Of a stretch of DNA of 8,947 bases, positions 1 to 4,854 are shown in pieces. The position numbers and the translations under genes were made by a program. The notes below the pieces were generated by a model. The model saw only the letters and a list, made by a program, of their open reading frames with translations, searched no databases and had not been told where the DNA came from. This DNA comes from DATGLW01 sp035293965 (GTDB taxonomy: Bacteria; Actinomycetota; Acidimicrobiia; Acidimicrobiales; RAAP-2). Every line of letters begins with the position of its first letter. The stretch's first letter is position 1. The DNA lies in NCBI GenBank assembly GCA_035293965.1, contig DATGLW010000128.1:1-8947 (forward strand), in the 5' to 3' direction.

Positions 1-139
1 CATGGCGAATCGAGTACAACATGGAGCGGCCCCACGGCTCGCTCGGCTGGCGATCGCCGGCCGAGTTCGCCGAAGAGTGGCTCAGCAGATACCAGCTACA
101 GCTCGCATAGCGCGTGGACCATCAAGCGGGGTCCGGTCA
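1..139 (+). mobile_element. Right end of an IS3-family insertion sequence (partial)
   Basis: The segment holds the transposase C-terminus (stop at 108-110) followed by 29 bases ending in TCA at 139. Read inward from 139 on the other strand the end begins TGACCGGACCCCGCTTGATG, which fits the TG...CA ends of IS3 elements. The boundary at 139/140 is inferred from the interrupted gene on the - strand: its recognisable Ymh-family sequence stops at the AAT (Asn) codon 141-143. Base 140 still supplies the C expected to begin a proline codon. The left part of the element and the target duplication lie outside the window. Confidence 0.7.
3..110 (+). CDS. IS3-family transposase OrfB, C-terminal fragment
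   Basis: This is the C-terminal 35 residues of the DDE transposase that cuts and joins IS ends. The frame starting at base 3 reads W-R-I-E-Y-N-M-E-R-P-H-G-S-L-G-W and then R-S-P-A-E-F-A, ending with TAG at 108-110. The YN-x-ERPH-x-SLG-x-x-(S/T)PAEFA pattern is the hallmark end of IS3-family OrfB (the integrase-core tail). The catalytic D, D and E residues lie before the window. The gene is cut only by the window edge, so I cannot say whether the full copy is intact. A second element of similar type begins at the other end of the window in the same orientation. Confidence 0.85.
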   Translation, partial: WRIEYNMERPHGSLGWRSPAEFAEEWLSRYQLQLA

Positions 140-695
140 GATTGCGCAGCACCGCATACGCGCCCTGGAAGAGGTTCATCACGCCCTGGCGCTCGGCGGG
201 GACGGCGTCCGGGTCGGCGAGCGGGCCATCCTCGCGGAAGGCGTGGGTCATGAGCGGGACTCCGACCATGGCGTCGCCGAGTCCCGAGAGCGAGCGGACG
301 CGCACCTCGACCGCCTTCATGGCGACGAAGACGGTCTGCTCGTACTCGCCAAGGAGAAACTGCCGCCGGACCCGCTGCTCGAGGAGCGGGTGGAGCCCGC
401 TCTCGAGCGCGTCGGCGGCCCGGACGGTGGCGAGACCCTGACGGAGCGCCTCGTGGCCGCAAGCCGTGACGAAGATGGCGTCTCTCGTGCTCTGTCCGGG
501 AGTGCGGGCGATGAAGGCGTGCCCGCGCAGCCACGCCATCGCCTCGGCGAGCGACCGGCCGACGGGCTCGCGGGAGTTCGTCATGAGGTAGTTGTGTTCG
601 TTCCACTCGCTCGTGTCGACGAGGTCCCGGAGGACGAGGAGTGCGCGCTCGTCGACGGGCAGCGCCTGGATGATGTCGGCGGGAAGGTCGAGCAT
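96..695 (-). CDS. TIGR02391/Ymh-family protein, 3' end replaced by IS sequence (disrupted)
   Basis: The gene encodes 185 genuine residues from ATG 695 down to base 141. Then come about 14 residues read from the IS end before a TAG at 96-98. Residues about 101-185 match the Ymh (TIGR02391) domain: LHP near 101, then F-V-A-M-K-A-V-E-V-R-V-R (about 123-134), a GxxLM...AF...GPL stretch, and L-F-Q-G-A-Y-A-V-L-R-N at 175-185. Family members continue from R-N into P-x-A-H, as the intact relative in this window does. Here the IS cuts directly after R184-N185, so the histidine and the last helices are lost. ATG 695 is chosen because the longer frame upstream overlaps ssb, is proline/arginine-rich and has no homology. 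The gene lies downstream of ssb on the same strand, with a hairpin between them. Function is unknown; a HEPN-like RNase is possible from the R-N-x3-H pattern. It is probably inactive as it stands. Confidence 0.8.
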   Translation of the reverse strand: MLDLPADIIQALPVDERALLVLRDLVDTSEWNEHNYLMTNSREPVGRSLAEAMAWLRGHAFIARTPGQSTRDAIFVTACGHEALRQGLATVRAADALESGLHPLLEQRVRRQFLLGEYEQTVFVAMKAVEVRVRSLSGLGDAMVGVPLMTHAFREDGPLADPDAVPAERQGVMNLFQGAYAVLRNLTGPRLMVHALCEL

Positions 696-756
696 CGGTC
701 CATCATTCCCGCTTCCTGTGACGAGGACGCCGGGATCGGCGCCTGAACACGACGAA

Positions 757-784
757 CCCGGGGAGGCGCGGGTGCCTCCCCGGG
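757..784 (-). terminator. Perfect 11-bp hairpin after ssb
   Basis: CCCGGGGAGGC (757-767) is the exact reverse complement of GCCTCCCCGGG (774-784), with a 6-base loop. It begins 15 bases past the ssb stop codon. On the - strand it is followed by GTTCGTCGTGTT rather than a true T-run, as is common in high-GC Gram-positive terminators. It would separate ssb from the Ymh-family gene starting at 695, or attenuate transcription into it. Confidence 0.6.
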
Positions 785-799
785 GGGTGGCCGGTGCGG

Positions 800-1183
800 C
801 TACGCCGCCGGTGCGTCGCTCTTTCCGGTGAGCGCCTGGAGGCGGCTTGCCACGATCTCGATCGTGCGCCGGGTGCTGCCGTCCTGGGCTTTCCACTGAC
901 GGCTCTGGAGCCGTCCCTCGACGGAGACGAGGCGGCCCTTGCCGAGGTAGCTGCAGGCGAAGTCGGCGAGCTGGTTCCAGAGGACGACGTCGTGGAATTC
1001 GGCACCGGCCTTGCCGTTCGTGGCGATCCGTGCGGTCGTTACGTGCTTGCCGGATGCGGTTTGGCGCAACTCCGGGGCGGCGACGATGCGGCCGACGAGG
1101 ATCACCTGGTTGATCGAGTCCTGGCGGGACGGACGCGTGGGGCTGGAAGGGTTCGCCTTCGTGGTGGTCTTGTTGCTGGACAT
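800..1183 (-). CDS. ssb: Single-stranded DNA-binding protein, short accessory type
   Basis: This is a 127-residue SSB that coats ssDNA through an OB fold. Residues 1-22 are a Ser/Thr/Lys-rich leader. The OB fold spans about 23-118: INQVILVGRI (24-33), then A-P-E-L-R-x-T-x-S-G-K (37-46), E-F-H-D-V-V-L-W-N at 62-70, and Y-L-G-K-G-R-L-V-S-V-E-G-R-L at 79-92. The protein ends A-L-T-G-K-S-D-A-P-A-A and lacks the acidic DDxPF-type tail with which housekeeping SSBs recruit partners. This suggests an element-borne version. Start: ATG 1181-1183 has GGAGG eight bases upstream. An in-frame GTG three codons earlier abuts that GGAGG and is less likely. The 5' leader is homologous to that of the ArdC gene at 3257. 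Such ssb genes commonly sit with anti-restriction genes on conjugative elements. Confidence 0.93.
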   Translation of the reverse strand: MSSNKTTTKANPSSPTRPSRQDSINQVILVGRIVAAPELRQTASGKHVTTARIATNGKAGAEFHDVVLWNQLADFACSYLGKGRLVSVEGRLQSRQWKAQDGSTRRTIEIVASRLQALTGKSDAPAA

Positions 1184-1237
1184 TGCGTGCACCTCCGTGG
1201 TGTGTGGATCGATGCCACGGTGAGAAGCAGGCGGATC

Positions 1238-1289
1238 GCCGAGCGGAACAGCCCCGAGCCGGAGGCGAGCATGCCTTGGGGCTTGCAGC
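1238..1289 (-). promoter_or_regulatory. Conserved leader element A upstream of ssb
   Basis: Read on the - strand, the core begins GCTGCAAGCCC (1289 downward) and ends GGGGCTGTTCCGCTCGGC (to 1238). AGCCCC (1250-1255) can pair with GGGGCT (1278-1283), enclosing 22 bases. A homologous core lies at 3313-3362 ahead of the ArdC gene. Similarity continues through CCTG(G)CTTC, GGCAT and the CGGAGGTGC that includes each ribosome site. No Rfam family is recognised from memory. It could act as a cis-regulatory RNA, an operator or a single-strand promoter. Confidence 0.6.
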
Positions 1290-1312
1290 GGACAGGCGGC
1301 CGTCTGCTACCG

Positions 1313-1328
1313 GGGAAGCTCGCTTCCC
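1313..1328. repeat. Inverted repeat GGGAAGC-TC-GCTTCCC
   Basis: The two 7-bp arms (1313-1319 and 1322-1328) are perfect, with a 2-base spacer. The repeat lies 24 bases beyond the outer edge of leader element A, 130 bases upstream of the ssb start. The short spacer favours a protein-binding operator over an RNA hairpin. No counterpart was seen at the same place upstream of the ArdC gene. Confidence 0.4.
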
Positions 1329-1516
1329 GTATGGCGTTCGTCAGACGATCCACATGCCATGGAACGAGGTGCCGTCCAGCGGCGAGACGAGAAGACGATC
1401 CCGGCCAACGTGGTGAGGACCGTGGGGCGGTCAGTTGCATCGTGAACCGCTGCGGTGATTGGCACCATCCTTCCGCATAGGAGCCGGGGACGCACCGGCA
1501 TCGGGACCGGGCGCCC

Positions 1517-1544
1517 CTGACCGTCGGTGATGCACGCCTACTCT
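1517..1544 (+). promoter_or_regulatory. Possible promoter for the 1583-2200 gene
   Basis: CTGACC (1517-1522) and TACTCT (1539-1544) are 16 bases apart and resemble the -35 and TAnnnT -10 boxes of actinobacterial vegetative promoters. The GTG start is 38 bases past the -10. A GTTC-N6-GAAC palindrome starts two bases after the -10, where a repressor would block initiation. This is pattern matching only. Confidence 0.3.
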
Positions 1545-1545
1545 G

Positions 1546-1559
1546 GTTCGCGTGCGAAC
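1546..1559. promoter_or_regulatory. Palindrome GTTCGC-GT-GCGAAC, candidate operator
   Basis: The 6-bp arms are perfect around GT. It lies between the possible -10 box and the GTG start at 1583. A related 14-base site with the same GTTC-N6-GAAC layout lies at 8628-8641. By eye these are the only two such sites in the window, and both are outside genes. Confidence 0.4.
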
Positions 1560-1582
1560 ACGTCGCCGGGGACCGGGCTGAC

Positions 1583-2200
1583 GTGGACGGGAGGCAGTTC
1601 ATCGCGTCGCTCGTCAGCTCGCTGGCCTGGCCCGTCGCGTTCGTCGTCGTCGCCCTCCTCTTCCGGGAACAGCTCGTCCGATGGCTCGACAACCGGCGCC
1701 GGAGCGAGCCAGCGCCAGCGGTGGCCGCCGCCGAAGCGCCACCGCCACAGCCGACGTTCCCCGAGGTGCTGGCACGGCTGTCGGACCAGATGGTCGAGAT
1801 CGGGGTCGTGCGTCCGGCCGGCGCGACGCCGGAGGAGCTGCACACCGAGGAGGTGCAAAGCCTCCTATCGCTGTCGGCGACGGGTGCCGTCGTCGAGGGG
1901 CAGATGCTCGTCCACCGAGCGCTCCGTCGAGCCGTGTACGGCGACATCACGACGGACGGCGCCGATGTCGCGACGATGATTCTTGCCAACTCCGCGATGC
2001 AGAGCGGCACGATCTCTCCGCCGGTGCACTACGCGATCCAGCAGCTCACGTTTCTCAGGGGGCTCGCGGCGAACAGGGGAGGCGGCGAGGTCGACATGCC
2101 GCAGGCGATGGAGTACCTCGGGCTCGTACAGGCGATGCTCTACGCGCTGGAGCATTCGGCCGACGGACCCGGAACCGAGGGCGATCAGGTCGGAGGCTGA
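1583..2200 (+). CDS. Membrane-anchored protein of unknown function
   Basis: The predicted protein has 205 residues and starts at GTG 1583; only weak G-rich sequence precedes it as a ribosome site. Residues about 6-27 are a single hydrophobic helix followed by F-R-E-Q-L-V-R-W-L and basic residues. This fits an N-out/C-in signal anchor with the body in the cytoplasm. A Pro/Ala-rich linker (about 42-58) leads to a helical domain (about 59-190). Its end, L-R-G-L-A-A-N-R-G-G-G-E-V followed by a helix A-M-E-Y-L-G-L-V-Q-A-M-L, is loosely like the last helices of DUF4145/HEPN-type proteins, but has no histidine at the catalytic place. I do not recognise the family. The gene is alone on the + strand, divergent from ssb, and followed at once by a hairpin. 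Third-position GC is high, supporting real coding. Confidence 0.65.
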   Translation: MDGRQFIASLVSSLAWPVAFVVVALLFREQLVRWLDNRRRSEPAPAVAAAEAPPPQPTFPEVLARLSDQMVEIGVVRPAGATPEELHTEEVQSLLSLSATGAVVEGQMLVHRALRRAVYGDITTDGADVATMILANSAMQSGTISPPVHYAIQQLTFLRGLAANRGGGEVDMPQAMEYLGLVQAMLYALEHSADGPGTEGDQVGG

Positions 2201-2228
2201 TCGCCGGTACTCCGCGAGTGAGCGGCGA
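2201..2228 (+). terminator. Hairpin directly after the membrane-anchored protein gene
   Basis: TCGCCG (2201-2206) pairs with CGGCGA (2223-2228). Inside, ACTC (2209-2212) pairs with GAGT (2216-2219) across a small internal loop. It follows the TGA at 2198-2200 with no gap. There is no T-run. Confidence 0.45.
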
Positions 2229-2426
2229 AGCACCTCGGCGACGACGTGGCGAGGCCGTCGGTGTCCGGTTCAACTGGTGTCGCGGATGACCGCGTTGTGG
2301 GGCGCCGTCGAACGGCCGCGGAAAGGTGCCACGACTAGTGCGCTCACCACTTCCGTCATCGCCTTGCCATGGCGGGCACGGTGCGACAATGCCCTGCGCC
2401 CGCCAGGGTGCTTCGAGGCCCCTCCA

Positions 2427-2455
2427 GGGAGGAGGCGGTTATGCCGCCTCCTCCC
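2427..2455 (-). terminator. Perfect 12-bp hairpin carrying the ArdC-gene stop codon in its loop
   Basis: GGGAGGAGGCGG (2427-2438) is the exact reverse complement of CCGCCTCCTCCC (2444-2455), with loop TTATG. On the - strand the upstream arm encodes the final E-R-E-E-A-A residues and the TAA stop falls in the loop. This arrangement would end transcription close to the stop and may also protect the 3' end. No T-run follows. Confidence 0.55.
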
Positions 2456-3257
2456 GCTCGCCGACCTCGAAGGCTGCGAGAATCGTCGCTGCCGTCTTCT
2501 GGATGCGCTCACACGATCCCTTGATCGCCGCGATCGCCTCGTCGCCGCTCCCGGCCCAGGTGGCGACGTACCCGAAGGAGTAGTCGCCCGAGTCGAGCCC
2601 GAGCGTTAGGCAGATGACGTACGCCGTCGACTCCGCCTCCAGCTCGGCGAGCGGGCGGTTCTCGTAGTGCTCGTGGAGCAGGGCGTGGGCCAGCTCGTGG
2701 GCGAGCGTCTTCAGCCGCTGGGCGGGTGCGTTGCTGACCTCGACCCGGATGCGGTGCTCTGCGTGCGAGCAGTCGCCGTTCGGGCCGCCCTCGAAGGCGT
2801 GGTCCTCGACCACGAACCCGATCGAGTGGGCGACGCTCACAAGGGTTGCGTACGCCCCGGCGACGACGTCGCCGTCGAGCTTGCGGCAAATCTCGGGAAG
2901 CTCTTCGCCATCCGTCTGGGCCACGTCGAAGACGGGCACGTACTTGAAGCCACGGATGACCTTGGTCGGATCGGCATCCTCGGGCTCCGGCTCCTGCTTG
3001 TAGACCATGGGGGCGAGAATCCACATCGCCTTCTCGCCCTTGCGGACGAAGCGGTTCATCTTCCGCCAGGCGTTGAAGCCTGCGACCCGCGTTGCGTACG
3101 GGTTTTGCATGGCGATGAGCATCACGTTGTTCGCCGAGTACCGATGAAAGCGACTCTGGAAGTCGAGGTGGCGCTGCCACTCGTCGCTCGTGGTGAGCTT
3201 GGAGACTCCCTCTGCCAGTTGGGCGAGGAGATCTGGGTGGTTGTTGTTGGCGGTCAT
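2439..3257 (-). CDS. ardC: ArdC-type protein: ssDNA-binding N-terminal domain and HELAH metalloprotease
   Basis: The protein has 272 residues. The N-terminal ArdC domain (about 8-110) shows the family signature: W-Q-R-H-L-D-F-Q-S-R-F-H-R-Y-S-A-N-N (27-44), I-A-M-Q-N-P-x-A-T (48-56) and V-R-K-G-E-K-A (71-77). The C-terminal domain holds zinc-protease motif H187-E188-L-A-H191, with a candidate third ligand in E-L-E-A-E-S-T-A-Y (205-213), then L-G-L-D-S-G-D-Y-S-F. ArdC of plasmid pSa protects entering DNA from restriction; proteins of this build are common on conjugative elements. Substrates of the protease half are unknown here. Start ATG 3255-3257 has GGAGGTG about nine bases upstream and begins M-T-A-N-N-N. 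Its 5' leader is homologous to the ssb leader, which implies joint control. Length and motifs look intact. Confidence 0.88.
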   Translation of the reverse strand: MTANNNHPDLLAQLAEGVSKLTTSDEWQRHLDFQSRFHRYSANNVMLIAMQNPYATRVAGFNAWRKMNRFVRKGEKAMWILAPMVYKQEPEPEDADPTKVIRGFKYVPVFDVAQTDGEELPEICRKLDGDVVAGAYATLVSVAHSIGFVVEDHAFEGGPNGDCSHAEHRIRVEVSNAPAQRLKTLAHELAHALLHEHYENRPLAELEAESTAYVICLTLGLDSGDYSFGYVATWAGSGDEAIAAIKGSCERIQKTAATILAAFEVGEREEAA

Positions 3258-3312
3258 GTCGGAAAGCACCTCCGGTGAGCTGATGCGAATGCCTCCCGGA
3301 AGCCAGGGCGAG

Positions 3313-3362
3313 GCCGGGCGGAATAGCCCCGAGCGGAGCGAGTGCACTTCAGGGCTTGCAGC
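3313..3362 (-). promoter_or_regulatory. Conserved leader element B upstream of the ArdC gene
   Basis: On the - strand the core begins GCTGCAAGCCC (3362 downward) and ends GGGGCTATTCCGCCCGGC (to 3313). AGCCC (3325-3329) can pair with GGGCT (3352-3356). It aligns with element A (1238-1289) over its length, with two single-base gaps and changes concentrated in the loop. Both cores end roughly 55 bases before their ATG, and the spacers between also align. Confidence 0.6.
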
Positions 3363-3470
3363 CCGATAGGCCGAGTTCTGGCAGGGTGCGCATGGAGCAG
3401 AAGCCATCCGGTGGTGCTCGTCATGGAAGACCGCCGCACCGCCTCGAATCTCATCGCTACGGCAGGTGAC

Positions 3471-3487
3471 CGTCGCTCACCGCGACG
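3471..3487 (-). terminator. Small hairpin after the intact Ymh-family gene
   Basis: CGTCGC (3471-3476) and GCGACG (3482-3487) form a 6-bp stem with a 5-base loop. It starts nine bases past the TAG at 3497-3499 on the - strand. It is short, so this is a modest terminator candidate. Confidence 0.35.
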
Positions 3488-3496
3488 ATGGGGCGC

Positions 3497-4312
3497 CTAT
3501 GGCTGAACGGTCGCTCCGTCGAGGCGCCGATGAATCATCGACGTGACCGTAAGCACTTCCAGCAGCTCGTCGTCGGAGATGGACCGCGTGATCCGTGGGT
3601 CGTGCGCCGTGGGGTTGCGAAACATGGCGAGAAGCCCCTTGCAGAGCGTGGCGAATCCGTTCTGCTCATCCCGCTCCGTGTCCGTCGTGAGCCCATTGAT
3701 GGCGACCCTCGGCGTGCCCGTCCGTCCAAGGGCGAGCGTTGCGTCGACGAGCGCCGCACCGTCGCCGCGTTCACCGGTCATCGATCGAAGCCGGTCGGGC
3801 ACGCTTTTCGCCGCCTCCAACGCGGCGTGGAAGGCGTTGCGCTCCAGCACCTCCTGAGAGCAGTAGCGCACGACCTCGGCATGCACGCCGCGCCGCCGCA
3901 ACTCTGCCCGGAGCGAGTTGGCGTGGTGCGCCGCCTCTGACAACGTGTCCGCCCGCGCGCCGCGGGCGACCTTGCCTTCGTCGTTGATGCGCAAGCCCTG
4001 GAAGACGAGGACCTCGTTCAGCGCATCCTGACGGGCGCTGAAGAGGCCGGGCGTCTCGCGGTAGCGCACCGGCTCCATCGCTTCCGTGACGAAGCGGATA
4101 ACGCAGTTCGCCGCCTGGTCCTGTACCTGGCGGGCGAGGAGCGCCATCCGAAGCCGGTGCCGCTTCGTGACGCCGGGCGCAACGTCCGCGATCTTCGAGC
4201 GCTCCAACAGCCGCGCGATCTCCGAACCGGAGAGACCGGTCGTCGTCTCGCCGAGGACGTCGGCGATCCCCTCGACGACGTGCCCGGGCCACGGCTCATG
4301 GCGGGTTGCCAT
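3497..4312 (-). CDS. TIGR02391/Ymh-family protein, intact; possible HEPN-like ribonuclease
   Basis: The protein has 271 residues. Residues about 10-45 (H-V-V-E-G-I-A-D-V-L then L-S-G-S-E-I-A-R-L-L) look like a small helix-turn-helix or winged segment. A helical middle region follows. The Ymh domain covers about 150-265: N-A-F-H-A-A-L-E-A-A-K-S (159-170), then L-L-A-M-F-R-N-P-T-A-H (227-237). R232-N233-P-T-A-H237 fits the R-phi-x3-H pattern of HEPN RNases; that link is inferred from motif and helical context. Start ATG 4310-4312 has no clear ribosome site. In-frame GTG two codons upstream and TTG twelve codons upstream are alternatives; translation may be leaderless. Longer upstream extension is Arg/Pro-rich and implausible. 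The gene stands alone on its strand, with stacked hairpins just upstream (4349-4477). Confidence 0.82.
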   Translation of the reverse strand: MATRHEPWPGHVVEGIADVLGETTTGLSGSEIARLLERSKIADVAPGVTKRHRLRMALLARQVQDQAANCVIRFVTEAMEPVRYRETPGLFSARQDALNEVLVFQGLRINDEGKVARGARADTLSEAAHHANSLRAELRRRGVHAEVVRYCSQEVLERNAFHAALEAAKSVPDRLRSMTGERGDGAALVDATLALGRTGTPRVAINGLTTDTERDEQNGFATLCKGLLAMFRNPTAHDPRITRSISDDELLEVLTVTSMIHRRLDGATVQP

Positions 4313-4348
4313 GGGCACCGAGCGTACGACCCGGGTGCGACGCGACAA

Positions 4349-4477
4349 GGAAAGCCGGAGCCTGCCGGCTTCCTCCGTGAGCGGCGCTGACGCTCTGGCT
4401 TCTCTCGCCTCACGGTGCCGCGCCGGGCGGCCGGTGCCCTCCAAGGCCAGGGCGAGCGAGGACTTCGTCCTCGGCCC
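4349..4477. repeat. Cluster of three stem-loops in a divergent intergenic region
   Basis: First, AAGCCGG (4352-4358) pairs with CCGGCTT (4365-4371), extended by two more pairs past a bulge. Second, CCGTGAG (4375-4381) pairs with CTCACGG (4409-4415) around a 27-base loop. Third, GGGC (4450-4453) plus CGAGGAC (4457-4463) pairs with GTCCTCG (4467-4473) plus GCCC (4474-4477), with a 3-base bulge. They sit between the divergent starts of the Ymh-family gene (4312) and the 64-residue membrane protein (4542). No protein-coding signal was seen here. They could be a small RNA, leader structures or operators. Confidence 0.45.
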
Positions 4478-4541
4478 ATTCCGGGCGCCGCCGGACGCGG
4501 CGGTTCCGGGGCGTCGAATCCAACGCTCTGGAGAAACCCCA

Positions 4542-4736
4542 ATGGCAGGCACCATCTCATCCCTCGTTCGCGGCGCACGGGGCGCCGCAGCTTGGTTCCG
4601 GCCGACCGCATGGGACGTGGTCCTCGCGGTCGCCGTCGAGGTGTTGGCGTTTGTGGCGCACGTTCCCGTCGCGATCCACGTCGCGCTTGCAGCAGTTGCG
4701 TTCGTCGGCTCGAAACTCGCTCGGCGGAGGGCGTAG
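4542..4736 (+). CDS. Small membrane protein, 64 residues
   Basis: The frame starts at ATG 4542 with GGAG at 4530-4533, eight bases upstream, a good ribosome site that decides this start over in-frame codons further upstream. After an amphipathic N-terminus (M-A-G-T-I-S-S-L-V-R-G-A-R-G) come two hydrophobic stretches: residues about 23-39 (T-A-W-D-V-V-L-A-V-A-V-E-V-L-A-F-V) and 42-57 (V-P-V-A-I-H-V-A-L-A-A-V-A-F-V-G). The protein ends in a basic tail S-K-L-A-R-R-R-A. The two helices probably form a hairpin with both ends inside by the positive-inside rule. The family is not recognised. The gene is 118 bases ahead of another membrane-protein gene on the same strand and may be co-transcribed with it. 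Short length limits confidence. Confidence 0.6.
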   Translation: MAGTISSLVRGARGAAAWFRPTAWDVVLAVAVEVLAFVAHVPVAIHVALAAVAFVGSKLARRRA

Positions 4737-4854
4737 TGCGAACCGCTTTGCAGCGCCCCGCGGCTTGGCCGCCGCATCTCGTGGCCGGAGGTTGCGCTGT
4801 AGACAGCGGCGGTCTCGTTACAGGAACGCCAGGGACTGGTGACAGCCGGAACCC

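Larger units (their letters stand above)
1184..1582. other. Divergent intergenic region between ssb and the membrane-anchored protein gene
   Basis: There is no convincing gene in these 399 bases. They hold the ssb leader with its repeated stem element (1238-1289), a 7-bp inverted repeat (1313-1328), and a possible rightward promoter with a palindrome next to it (1517-1559). Open frames crossing this stretch lack family resemblance and are continuations of antisense frames from the neighbours. Confidence 0.6.

Noticed and set aside
114..746. + strand open frame of 210 codons opposite the disrupted Ymh-family gene
   Set aside because: The - strand frame has family motifs. The + frame is charged low-complexity sequence with no recognisable fold.
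1546..1559. SOS (LexA) box
   Set aside because: The Gram-positive SOS box is GAAC-N4-GTTC. This site has the arms in the opposite order with a 6-base centre, so a different regulator is more likely.
2229..2426. tRNA or attachment site suggested by GGTTCAACTGG near 2269
   Set aside because: No cloverleaf arms pair around it and no repeat of the segment was found elsewhere in the window.
3527..3539. CGATGA-A-TCATCG palindrome
   Set aside because: It lies within the 3' coding part of the Ymh-family gene and is explained by ordinary codons; it is too short to call a site.
4760..4772. GCGGC-TTG-GCCGC hairpin after the 64-residue membrane protein gene
   Set aside because: The stem is only 5 bp in GC-rich sequence, with no T-run and 23 bases past the stop; not strong enough to call a terminator.
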